A DNA stretch of 64,000 nucleotides. It comes from Hymenolepis diminuta (Eukaryota; Platyhelminthes; Cestoda; Cyclophyllidea; Hymenolepididae). The stretch lies in NCBI GenBank assembly GCA_900708905.1, contig CAADRB010000009.1, positions 1,620,844-1,684,843 of the forward strand, given 5' to 3'. Made by a program: the position numbers and the translations under genes. The stretch's first letter is position 1. Every line of letters begins with the position of its first letter. Shown here piece after piece: positions 26,701 through 38,719 of this stretch. The notes beneath the pieces are model-generated. The model was given only the letters and a program-made list of their open reading frames with translations. It searched no databases and was not told where the DNA came from.

Positions 26701-28817
26701 ACACATTTTTTCCTAAATTAAATTTTTCTTTCTGGTTACTGAATATAAATAATGGAAACTCGGTGATTTGTAAACATCTATGACGAACTGACGGGAGGCT
26801 GTACCTTCACTGTGCTCCTAACAGTCCATATAAACCTCATTACAAAGGCACAAATGATTCGTTGTCAAAATATCTACACACATGCCCCATTCTTGCCCAC
26901 CTCCAATAAGCTGTGCTCGCAACTGTCCTGCCTTCTGTCTATCCTGCTACCGGTGGAGGTTAGAAGGTAGAGTCTGAAGAATAGCTGGGGGAGGAATAGA
27001 TACATTGGCGCTATTACATCCTTCTAAATATATATATTTTTAAAAACTAAGAAATGAAATCATTAATAGACCTGATTTATCATGGCTAAGGAACTTGAAA
27101 TATATCTCTCACCCAAGTTAAAACCTACTGTTTAAAATATATCATATTTAGTTACTCTAAACTGTGTAAAACAATATTATTAAACTGCTGATAATATAAT
27201 ACACAAATAATAGGGAAGACTACGACGTCATTAAATGAAGAAACGTAAATGAATATTAAAGTGTGAAATAACTGGGGAAATCTTCTATCATTAACTTCTC
27301 TAGTACTAGGTCCATTCGAACTACTCTCAGAAGTCATCTCAATGAGACTTCAGGAGATCTCTTCATGGAACTAAAAGGTGAATCAAAAGAAGACAGAGGT
27401 TGAATGAAGAGGAAAAGGGTATATTGAAAAATAATAAGGAACGAGAGAGAATGAGTGAGGTTGGCTAGACATTTGGAAGAAAAAGGTGTCACCTATCACC
27501 CGATCTTACGTCCTTTGAGAGTAACTACCTAAAAATCCTTATTTGGCAGTTAAGACGGCAGAAAGTTGAATCAATATGTGCGCCGTTAGCGAACAACAAG
27601 CTAAACCACTAACTAGTGCTTCATAATTTTGGGTATCCATCATGCAAAATGGTGTTTTTTTAACGTAGTCTTCTGAATCGATAGTTTGAAACAATAAATT
27701 TGTCTAAAAGTCTTGTCATAATAATTATCAGCCCAGGCAAGTTTGTTCCAACTCACCTCCCCTGGTTATCCAACATAAGAGTTACGAATTGCTTTAAAAG
27801 TCGGCATATATTTATTTAAAAGAGTTTATTTTGACATTTAACCTTAATATTTATAATTTTAGGGATTTTAATATTTAGATAGCTGATTATTGGAAGCTTT
27901 GTAATTTTCAGATAACTGGCATTTATTCAAAAGCTTGTTTGTTTCTTTTTGATTATATTTAATGTTTAGAAGAATTTCAATGCTGCGAAAATATGACCCA
28001 GTTTTCCCTAAAATTAATTATATCTCCCTGTAAATATACGTTTGTCAATTTGCCTCACTTATAATAATATTTAAAGTAGGAGTAATCTTTAATCGAGGAA
28101 AAATATCATATTTGTTTTAAACTGATCTATATATTTTTTCTCTTTCATCAAAAGATTACGCAAGTTTTCGTCAAAAGGTATGCATAATTTCAGAAGTGCA
28201 TATGTATATATATTTCAACGTGTTTGCATGTACCTGCTCAATTTTACAGATTTCCAAACGCATCGAATAAAACAATAGTAATTGTTCCAAAATTTATAAG
28301 GTTTGTTTACTTTATACTTTATGAAATAACAGATATGCAGCAGTGAATATGGGAAAAGGATAACGGAATTTTCACTGGCTCACACATCACCTTTCTTTGC
28401 TGCAGCCGGGTATTTTAATCATCTGCGATAAGCGTCATTGCAAAATCCCAAGAATTTAGATTATAGCGCACTCGATTTTAGATTTAGACATAACGGCATA
28501 ATGATATCTATAATAATAATATATAACCACTTGTGTATTTGTAAGACTTAGAGCATCCAGAAATAGTATAATTGAAATCCTTGGTTTTAAGTAAGTAGGT
28601 CACACACAATGTGACTTCATCTCGTCATTCTCTATTATACCAATGCAAAAAAACCATTGCCGCACAAAAGTTCGAATCAGCTTGTGGTAACTGAGTAAAG
28701 CTATTGATGAAATGTGTATGATAACCCGAATCACCATTGGGGTATAGGAAGGGAGGAACAGCTGAAGGAGAATCAGTTTCAGTGTAATAAGTATAGGCAA
28801 GCACACAGGCCGTAGAC
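23750..28817. other. Gene-poor AT-rich stretch
   Basis: No supported gene. Contains (AT)n runs at about 24105-24126 and 24984-24999. Short frames at 25343-25537 and 25600-25797 have AT-rich composition and no recognisable motif. Confidence 0.45.
24105..24126. repeat. (AT)n microsatellite
   Basis: Uninterrupted TA repeats, about eleven units. A shorter run of the same kind is at 24984-24999. Confidence 0.9.
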
Positions 28818-29089
28818 TTAGATTGTGACTATCAATGCACCGCCCTCCTCTGTCTTATAGATGTTGGTAGGCTTGCCGTTAAAGAAGTATATCACAACTG
28901 ATGATTTTTTGGAAGGATTAGTGATTTCTCTAGGGGAGATAAGCAATGTATTCTTTTTATCCAAACATTCACGTAAAGTTTTTAATGCCCTATTATAACT
29001 TTCCTGCTCGAAGTCAAATGTTGTTAGAAAAACCTTACAGAATCTCCATTTAGAAATTTCAAATGATTTGATTTGATTCTGATCAAAAT
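28818..29089 (-). CDS. Unidentified terminal-exon-like ORF
   Basis: On the minus strand a good 3' splice site (TTATTGACAG) is followed by 90 codons open to a TAA at 28820-28818. The first two bases complete a codon from an unseen upstream exon. The peptide starts DFDQNQIKSFEISKW, has a helical middle (SYNRALKTLRECLDKK) and ends in a strand-rich tail (SSVVIYFFNGKPTNIY, then a glycine pair). Composition is more protein-like than in neighbouring chance frames. The opening 'DFDQNQI' resembles a damaged EF-hand loop, and the layout faintly recalls flatworm tegument-allergen-like proteins (EF-hand plus dynein-light-chain-like domain). That resemblance is weak and I do not assign it. It may also be a retroposed fragment or chance. 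Confidence 0.3.
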
Positions 29090-29802
29090 CTGTCAATAAT
29101 ATTAAACACCACAATCTGTGAGTAGGTATTGATAGATTTCGAACATGAGAACTCAAATAGTTGATTTTAAAATCACTGCTACGTACTTTAATCGATAATT
29201 TTTATATATTTCCAAAATTTATATTAAATTCTGAATAAGTTATTTATGTGTTCAGGGTCTGTCTTATGCAAAGTTGGTTATGTAAAGTTGGTTAAATTTC
29301 TACTTCAGATTTTCTGTAAGTTTTCCAAATTTATTAATTGTTTGGAAGTAAGATTTACAGGAATATTTCTTCATCAAGCATGAAATCCTTGTGCAGAATG
29401 GTAGCTGTCTATTCGACAATATGCTTACTTTGTAAATTAATAAGGCAGAAACACACACAAACATGAACTCTCGTTGGGTTCATGACAGTCGTATGCATTA
29501 TGAAAGCAGCTAAATGAATTACATCAGGGTTTTTGAAAAATCTGAGAAATTAGAATAAGTATTTATCAGTAATTTCATATTTTGCTTCTAGCATTTTGAT
29601 TAATTTATTGGTTGATAGACTTTCGAATTTATTCTACAAATGTAATGAAAGGTATTCCGACAATTAACATTGACTAAACTTATAAACTAAAAGTTCGCAT
29701 TTTAAATGAACTTGGGTCGTTTTCTGGAAATTTATTACATTTCATGCGAATATTTACATTTTAAGTAGAACATAAGGTAGCGAGATCATGCGATAAAATG
29801 GG

Positions 29803-29892
29803 TGGGCGATAACATAATGGTTTACGCTTGTAAAGTCATCGGTGACGGGTTCAAATCTCATCGGCGAATATCAGTGATTGTCATGACTAACC
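29803..29892 (+). repeat. SINE head, plus strand (copy 8)
   Basis: A tRNA-like promoter on the + strand: an A-box-like TGGGCGATAACATAATGG near 29804 and a B box (GGTTCAAATCT) at about 29848-29858, with about 30 nt between. This is the spacing of a tRNA-derived SINE head. The body that follows is short ('cagtgattgtcatgactaacca'), as in the family consensus. Confidence 0.55.
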
Positions 29893-30164
29893 ATAGAGTT
29901 TAAAGAATGGTGACAAAATGGGCCATTTTCCTGAAATTTCAGGCAGAGAATGGAAGAAAAATAAACTATATTCTCAATAAATCAATGCTGAACGCAAGTA
30001 AAATGACACTTTAATATTCATTATAATCCTCCATAAAATGAACTGAAATAAATCAAATGATTTGGTAAACTTGGGAAGAAATTATGGGATTTTAATAAGC
30101 AGAATCCTTTTATGGTGAATAAATATAATATGTGGACTTATTCATAATTTTCAAACGCATTCAA

Positions 30165-30325
30165 GAAAACACTTTTTAAAATTCTTGTTGTGGAGCGAAG
30201 TGACATCGAGAAGCCTCTCTGGTGGGAAATTTGAAATCCATTTAGCTTAATCACTGTGGCTAACCATCCCACTCACCAGGTGTGCATCGATGGGCACAAG
30301 AATCTTTGACTTTGACTTAATCTAT
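30165..30325 (-). repeat. SINE copy 5
   Basis: The + strand shows 'gaagtgacatcgagaagcct', then 'ctggtgggaaatt', then 'ccatcccactcaccaggtgt', then 'gatgggcacaagaatct'. This is the family order on the minus strand. The head is degenerate. Confidence 0.6.
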
Positions 30326-31847
30326 GCATAAACTTATTGTTCATCGTTTTTTTTTAATAAAGATCAATAACTTGAGGAGGGGAGGGCTTATAATTCAGAG
30401 CGTTTGTGTAAATAAAATACGTTACGGGTGAGCACACACTTAACATTAACAGTCCTTTTCTAACCAATTGATACAGATTCCCTATATTGGTAAGGCCTGA
30501 ATAAATTACTTTGGAAATGAGTCTTCAGAAACGAAGGCTATAGTACTGTCTGAGTACTATCAGTCGAAATGCTATAGAGTGAGTTTTAATAGTCTCTCAA
30601 TTGATTTTGATGAAAACTCATTTTTCTAAGATTAGGCATATTTATTCTCTTTGAACTACGATAATGCCTAACTGTCTAAGATTCATTTAGCGGTCTTAAA
30701 TTCTAATTAAAGCTTTAAACGAATTACACTTTCTAATAAACTACTTTCATAATAAAAAGAAGTATTTTCTAATCTTACCTATTTAACATTTGACCTTAAG
30801 TAATACCTACCCTAAAACTGCAGCGAATTCTATTTAAGAGCTTTTTTCTGTCAGATACTTATATTTTGAGTATCTGCAAGCCTACGCATATGTAACACAT
30901 GTTCAGAGCTTATCGAAGATCAACTTAGGTGTTTCTATCAATAGACAAGTCGTGAATGCGATTAATATGTATGCTAAATGCCTAATGTAAATTTTGAAAT
31001 GAAAGTAGAAGCCGAAATTTAATAGTCTATAATCTTATCATTTTACAGAAATATATAATTTCAGAAGTAAAAAGCTAATGACGTTTACAGAAGAATCGGC
31101 TCCAGAAATATGTAAATGAACTACCTCTGAAGCCAAAGGTATTGTCAATCATTTGTAAGTATCACATGATTGTAATGATCCAATTTTAGAAAGACGTGGT
31201 ATTTCTGATTGGTCTACAACAGTAACAGCAGTAACAGTAAAGTCCTCGGGAATGCTTTATAAGTGTAATTTAATTGATAAAGAATTTGTATTAAATGTTC
31301 AAGACTAATGTTTCAATCACTTGATTAAATTTTTATACTTCTCTAAGAGGTCTGCATTTTAAGGCGCCTGTTATTCACCGATTCGGTTAAACCCAGCATT
31401 TCCATTGCTGAATTCATCGTGATTGGGGGTCTCTATGAAAATGGCGAAACTATCATTTCCCATTTGAGTCTTCTATATTTTGGAGACATTTTTATTGCCC
31501 CTAAATCTCAAATTAATGCCACCTTTGCTGAAGAAAATTTGACTGGCAGTTTTATCAAAACCTCAAGGAGAAACGTATTTCGTTCATTTGCCTCAAAAAT
31601 TTTCAAAATTTGAGTGCAACACGTCTCACTTTTTAAATAGATAAAATGTCTCGAATTTTAATTTTGATGACCAAGGACTAGCTAGTCAAGAAGACAGATA
31701 GATTTGAGGTTGAAAAATTAATTTGACAGCAGTTGAAAATGTCTACAGCGGATTTTTAAATAGGACGTTTACAGGAATCATATAGAAAACGTTATGGAAT
31801 ACAAAGATAAGACATTACAACCATATCTACGGGATCTAAACTCTTCT

Positions 31848-32085
31848 TCAGCCCAAAGCCCATTTAAGAAACCCCTTCCCAACATTCTGCTCAACATTCA
31901 TGTTGGGTAGAGGGGTAGCATCACGTAGCCTCTCTAGCGAGGAAATCTAATTCTGCACTCTATTTGCTAGACTTAACCAGTGGGGCTGACCACTCACAGC
32001 ACTGAATGTGATGGATATTGTAAGCATGCAAGTTAACTGACGATTTCGTTTATTAAAGACTAAAGCACGTGTTTAGACCACATTC
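31848..32085 (-). repeat. SINE copy 6
   Basis: Includes the tail 'cccatttaagaaacccctt', the body 'gttgggtagaggggtagcat' and 'ttgctagacttaaccagtgg', and 'cactcacagcactgaatgtg'. Almost the full length of the family, minus strand, with a poor B box. Confidence 0.65.
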
Positions 32086-32275
32086 TCATGAGTTTTACCC
32101 ATATTGAGCTAAGATATTTACAGAGATTTAAATGTTAATCCTCAATGAAATGCAGCCGAATGAGTACTTCTGACCTCCCCTAATTCATTTGTATGGATCG
32201 TAGAAAAATCACAAAACTCTATTTACTATGGTATTATTATTGCCTATTGCTACGCGGAAAATAAAACTTCTGCGA

Positions 32276-32572
32276 ATGTTAATCATGAGAAAGCGTGTGA
32301 ATAAAGAGTTATGGAAATGAGTCTAGTAATGCAATAAACGGCGATGTGAAAATATTGGTTGTTTAAGAACAATTTCTTTAATTTTCAAGTTTTGACGGAA
32401 GCACTTTTGCTCCTAACAATTTGAGGACATTGGGTTTAGCTGGAACCTGAGAGAATGTTATTTGACATTCATTTGTAATCTCTTAATTGCTGTTATGTTT
32501 ATGGCTGTAAAAAACCTTTAAAAATGTTAATCATGAGAAAGTTTATGAACAAGTGGGATGGAAAATGTATCT
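32276..32572. repeat. Local direct duplication
   Basis: A segment of about 50 bp at 32276-32325 (starting 'aatgttaatcatgagaaag') recurs at about 32523-32572 with roughly 80% identity and may extend further at lower identity. No gene overlaps it. Confidence 0.6.
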
Positions 32573-32599
32573 GATATGGTAAGATCGGGGATCAAGATG

Positions 32600-33465
32600 T
32601 GAGTATCGAAGTTAGGATATCAAGAGCCTTATTTTACTTCAGTTATGGAAATGTTATGTTGTTCATGTTTTCATATTTTCAAATTACATGACCTGACTCC
32701 AAAGTTCATGGATAAAATTATTTACACTATGTTGGAAGGTTATGAAAAGGTTAAGTTAACTTATCTCGATTTATTTGTATGTTACACCCAAGAGCAGGTA
32801 GCCGAACATAATACAAATGGCTATTCCATGCATATCCGAGCATACAATTAGAGGAAAGAGGCATATATTCAAATTTAAGTCAAGTTATGACGACGATTTG
32901 AGAGTATTAAAAGAAATTGCTTAATGAAATGATTTTGCTAATCTATTAACACCCTCGGCACATAAATCAAACACTTCCACATACCACAATTTTGTGGTGT
33001 AAAATACTATTAGTTTAGGCACAAATGCCTACTAATATAAATCCTTTATGGCTTTTCAGTTTGCCAGAGCCAAATTAGCTGAAACTTTATAAACATGAAC
33101 AATTATGCTTGGAAAATGAATATATTATAAATCACATTACAGCTTTTAAATATAATTAAGTTTTCCGAATAATCTCGGTAACAAAGTTTCAGATGAAAAG
33201 CAAAATGTGCGCTTTGAACCATGGATTGTTACTAGCGTCAATTGCTTACATTTCAAAAGATGTGCAGTTTTTCTGAACGAATTTTGGAGATAAATCAACT
33301 TAATTATTATCAAATGAAAGATCTTAAATAGTTTATTTAGTTAAAACCTCAAACTTGAAATTATATTCACGTGTTTTACAGAGTTATCGCTCCATTAGTC
33401 ATAGTGCCTTAATTCATCTACTGTTTTAATAGATTAAAAGACCTTGAACAACGTTTAACATAAGT
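32600..33465. other. AT-rich spacer, no gene seen
   Basis: Only short chance frames, such as 68 codons at 32645-32851, without a motif. Confidence 0.4.
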
Positions 33466-33469
33466 TACT

Positions 33470-34000
33470 ATAAGATCAGTCGAACTCCGATGGGAGAGTC
33501 AAGGTTAGTCAGGATGACGATTTATTATGAATGACGGGGAATACAGTGAGACGGGGGTGGGAAGGATTCGGTTTGACGATGAAGAAGTTTGGGGTAGAAG
33601 GTTGCACGGAGAGTTGCGATGGAGACTGCGTGAAGAGGGTACATGCTCGTACACCGGAACGTGATGATCTAGCCTGTTTTAGCATCCAGGCTTTTATACT
33701 CTTCATTTCCGGAAAGCGTCCCTCTGGTTGGTTCTTCCTCGATAGCCTTCACTGATTCTCTTCATGGGGTAGTTTGTGATTGGTGGCATGCGGAGGAAAG
33801 AAAATGATTGGTTAGTTTAGATTTTAGTTTCGATTTCGTCGCCATTAATGGCGGCACCCCATACCTTGTGTCTTACATTACATATATAGCTGATGCTATT
33901 ACTATTAATCACAGTAAAAGTAGTCTCCAAAAGGCATATAGTTACTCTCAAGTCCCACTCTTCTTCTTCTATTTCTCTGGAGCACGTAGTTTAACAACCC
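33470..34000 (-). repeat. Probable solo LTR
   Basis: A G+C-richer island (core 33480-33860). On the minus strand it has the order expected of a retrotransposon LTR: two CCAAT boxes (near 33780 and 33810), a canonical TATAAAAGCC (TATA at 33698-33692) and, 170 nt downstream, AATAAA (33526-33521). No pol-like frame flanks it, so it would be a solo LTR. Ends are approximate: TGTTAAACTACG near 33990 could be the 5' end. An alternative is the promoter plus short 3' end of a small unrecognised transcript. Confidence 0.45.
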
Positions 34001-34009
34001 TGAAATGAT

Positions 34010-37000
34010 CCTATATCCATTTTAGGCTTGAGGGTGCAGTTAGAAGTTTGTCAAATTTCGTTAATTATTGATGTCGAGATGTGATAAACCAAGCAGTTTT
34101 CTATGGGAATTGCTCAAACAAAAATAAAGGCCTAGAGATAGCATTATTGCATTTTATCTTTTTATCTTTAAGTAAGGATAGGATTATTGTCATTTTATTA
34201 CTTTCATTAGATAATGTTGAAACAGTTGCATGATCAGTTAATTAAAGTTAGGTTTTCTTTAACTGAATCAGCATTGCCAACTAAGATGAATAAATCATGC
34301 AATCTGGAGGTTATCTGGGAAAAAAAGGAAGGGAGTAAATTGTATTGACGCTTGTGTTTTCTTTAATTCGCGTGAATATGACAGAAAATTAGAATGAGCA
34401 TTTTGGGTTACAGAATATTTTAATCCTGTTTTGAATACGAGCATTAGAAAATTACTATCTAAATAATAGAAAAATTGAGTGAAAAAACTACGACCAGAAT
34501 TTTAAACAAGCATTATTTATCATGTTTATTAATTCCTTCAGACAAAAGGATAGACAGTTAGGGATTTATAAAAAGAAAAAGATTTCAAATTACACAGAAA
34601 CTAACGTCTTTAAAAAATTTGAAAATTTATCGGTCATTAAAGTCAAAATTTTTACAAGATTCCTATCATAATCTATTTAACTGACAGAGAATATTGTTGA
34701 AATATTTTCTTAAAATAAATTAACATTTCAGCATTTAGGTACTCATCAAAAATTAAATTTTAGCGAATAATACTGAGAGACAAGACATGATCGTATGGAT
34801 GCAAAGATTTGGAGCAACCAGTACAAACCGAAATTGAGAGAAGTATTTGTAATGAAATCTCTTGGACCAATCATTGCATTGTTGAAATTTTATACAGAAT
34901 CGGTTGTAAATTTGTTGCAAAATATATACCCCAGTAATTAATGGAGAGAATAGAAGTAGGTATTCAGAAACTTTGTTGATGAAGAGAAGTGACCAGACCA
35001 TAAGAGAAGTCGTAAAGGAGAAAGAGGGATGACGTGGAGATAGAATGACGCAAAACTAGGAAATAATAATGAAGTGTAGCTATGATGTTAGACCTGAAAT
35101 GTTCAAGCTGCTACCTGATATGTATTGGTTGGACAGAGGGGATCAGATTACATGCTTTGGGAGTTCATATTGCTCCCTTATTTCAGTAGCCAACCATATT
35201 TAAATCGATTGTGAGCCTGATATGACGACATCATTATATAAGTTGGCCAATCAGAGACTGAAGGCAACGACAGTACCGGGTGACTGGAAGGACACGCATT
35301 AAAACGAACATAAGATGGATGTTAAAGAAAGCGCATCGAGAGTCAGGAGAAATAGAGAATTACATTAAATTTTATTAAATACGTTATTATTATTTCGTTA
35401 TATTGAATTTAATTTCACTTCAAGAGGATTGCACCTCTCAAGTAAGTGATTCTGTTAGCTATGCCACCACTAATTTTTTTTTGGAAAGTTAAAAGTAAAT
35501 CGGCAAGTTAATTTAAATTCCCTCTAACTGCAGAAGAGCTTCCATTTCATATGCTAGTCTATTTTTTTAACTCGTAAAGGTAAATTTATGAATTTTTAAT
35601 TTTACCATTATAATACGTGTTTTTCTCCCGTCAAAATCGAGATAAATACATCTTTGACTGAATTGTTTGCATTTGTGTGCATTAATGAAAATGACGAAAT
35701 TGAATTCACAATTATGTTAAAATCTGGAGAAATCAGATGGCTATCTAGCATTTCATTAAACAGACTTATGTGTTTGCAAGTGTAATAAATGGAATATTAA
35801 TTACTTGCGTAAAATATATATGGTTATTTGAATTCATTATAAAAAGCACATAATGTTTTGAACTAACTGTCATGTAGCTTATTTCTTTCAGTCTGGTAAA
35901 AAAGAGGCAAGAGGTATGACCTAGATAGGTCTTTAATAGGGACCAACTTATTAGTAAGGAGTGCTAATATGAAAGGGGCCAGGGGGTCTCTAAGAGTCCA
36001 TATAACGGGCAAATGAGTCAATAAGCATTAAGGAGAAAAAGTACGAGAGAAGGTGACCATTTTGCCACAATGGCAGTGTGGCTGAGTATATATGGAAATT
36101 TTGTCTTCCACTGGCCCATTATGCATGTTGGGCTAGCAAGGTTTGCCAGATAGCTTACTTTTCATTTTTCAGTACCAATGTACTGGTGGAGAAGAGCTAG
36201 TTTTGTGGGGTTCCTTAATAAAGAAAAATTAATCAATGGAACAGAATCTGACAATATGAGAATGTGCAGAGATGTATTTTGTCGCTTGTCTGTAATATCG
36301 GCAAAATGGTAGAGAGTTAAAAAATGATAAGTAAACCTCCTAGTGTAAAGGCTCTTTGTACTCTCTCTTCTGTAAACACTACTTATTTACCTACGATAAT
36401 CCCATATTCTCATTGAGCGAAGTATCTTCTCAGTGATTCCTTCTTTTAAATGCTTTTACATAAAATATATTCAAGCACTCTTCATTTCCATCTCTGCAGT
36501 TTCCCGACTTTTGTGATCAGCAAATTTTTGGTGTTCTGACCAATAAATAGCACTTATCCAAAGCAGACTAGAATACCAGGCAAGAAAACGCTATTTTACA
36601 ATTTTCGCCAAAGTAAACTATCTGTTCCTCTCTCACTATTCACTTTTATTCACTAAAATAAAACCTTACTTATCAAACTGATATTTTCATTTTCCTTTCC
36701 TAATTTTTAAGCCAAAATCAATATTTTAAAATAATTTTCTTTAAATACTGTAAGGATTTCTCAAATTTCTCCAATTTCCCCGATTCACTGGCCCTGGATT
36801 TCATTTTGTCCATATCTTTAAAAAAATAATAAAGTTGACCTTTTAATTTTAAGAGGGTAGTTTATCTTGCGTTCTCACATTCGACAAGAAATTCTGACTT
36901 GTCAAAGTTTCAATAAAACTGTTTTACAAGATTAATTCTTCTCCATCATTTGGTTTTTATATGATTTTGATTATTCTTATATTTCCTTCATCAGGATTTA

Positions 37001-38430
37001 GCATCAGATCAACAAATTTCTAAACATGTTGGAAAGCAGTACAAATGGCAAAACTTCTGATTATTTGAATTTTCCTCATATTAGTTAAAGTATTACTTTA
37101 TGCTGCACTCTAAATTAATGTTACTGGCCTTACTGAGAGCTGAGCTAATTATTCAGTCTTATGATCTGGGACTTATTATTAAAAACCGGTTCTATTCCAT
37201 ATAATTAATTTCGTTCCCTGTTACTTGCTTTTGTATAACAAACTAAAACCTATGCAACAGTTGTTCTAGCTGCTTAGTCATGAACACTTTCCAAATGGGA
37301 TGTTAACCGATTTGAATTAAATGTCTAATTTTAATTTCCTTTTCTTAAAACTCTCTTCATTTCAAATAATATAAACAACAATCACTCGCGTAATGTATGT
37401 TTGGTCTTTCTTTTGATTTCACATCTGTAATACGTGTTATATTCACATACACGCAGAAGTGTCTTCCTCTACATCAACGTCAACCCAAAAAAACGTAGGG
37501 TTGTTTTAATCTTGCTAAATTTTTCATAGCAGAAACATAAAAATGTTGTATTTTCATTGATTTTTGTCTCGCTAAATTCATAAGATAATATATATAAAAC
37601 AATAATGTCGCCAACGTCCATATAATTCCGAAGTTCGAAAGTCCACATAAAAAAGAGTTTAAAGCCTCTCAGGAGAAATAAGATAATTATTAATCATCAC
37701 GAATTTTAATTAAATCCTGAAGAAATATAATTGATTTCAAATTGACCTCTTGATAGTTGTTATTCTTTCACTTTAATTCACCTGACCACCCAAATTTCTC
37801 GTCTCTGATTGGTCAGCTTAGTCAATGAGATCATGTCATGTTTCTATGGCCAAACAAAAAATGTTAAAACTTTTAAACATATCCTGTAGATATTCTATCT
37901 AACTATGATTAGTGACTGAAATTAGTGGGCGGTTTGAATGACATCTCAAAATATGTAAACGAGCCCTCTCTGGTCAACCAGACGACATCTGATCACAGCA
38001 CTACACACAGGCCATGTCAATCTAACTCCACTCACACGTCAAGTAAATGACTCATTAACTTCAAACTAGCAGCTCTCAGCCCGTCTATTATTGTAACTGT
38101 TCTTCAGCAAAGCCATCATCTGACTGTGTCTGGACTCTCTCCTTTTACCCAGGCCACAAAAGTAGACTACAACAAATTTGTGACTCTGTAATCTGTAATG
38201 GAACAAACATACACTTTATGAATGCGCCTTGGGTATATTCAGTTAATAACTGTTTGTCTCTAATGAATTCTGTTGTAAACTGAGCAACCAGAATGGTTTA
38301 TCTAATCTTTTAGAGTAAATGATCGAAATGTTATGTATTTTAAAAGATTATACTTATAATCTTAGTGCAATAAAGTTATGTGGATCAGAGCCCCAGTGAT
38401 CGAATAGATGGAATAATACAAGTCAATTAT
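34010..38430. other. Gene-poor stretch
   Basis: No supported gene. Two blocks of more balanced composition (about 35040-35340 and 35930-36240) may be old repeats, since they stand out from the AT-rich background. I could not assign them or find a second copy. Confidence 0.4.
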
Positions 38431-38570
38431 ATCACAAGAGGTGATAAGCAAATTGGCTTTATATACAAACATTTCTTCGTTAGACGCCAGCCGTGCCCAG
38501 TCATCGATGTCTCGGTGTGATGATTGGCATCTGTTTTGGTATCTATGTACAAACACACACGCATACACAG

Positions 38571-38640
38571 CAGGACCGCCTGTGGATATTGTAATCGAGA
38601 TCCAAGCGGCAACCATGACTTTTAACAAAATACAAGCAAC
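38571..38640 (+). other. Possible exon fragment, ligand-gated channel-like
   Basis: Downstream of a CACACAG acceptor the frame reads GPPVDIVIEIQAATMTF and runs on to 'ATNYR'. The GPPV motif followed by alternating hydrophobic residues and then Asx-Tyr has the spacing of the corresponding strand in GABA-A/glycine receptor extracellular domains. No GT donor lies where the exon should end and I found no sister exon nearby, so this is either a relic or chance similarity. Confidence 0.2.
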
Positions 38641-38719
38641 GAACTATCGAAATGGCCCAACGTGGGAAGCGATGGCCTTTCATCAAATTGGTCTCATTCT
38701 TGCAGGTCAATAGATGTTT

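Noticed and set aside
38362..38628. 88-codon minus-strand frame with hydrophobic start
   Set aside because: Opposite strand of the doubtful GPPV exon, with no recognisable family. Kept only as a reminder that this island has unusual composition.
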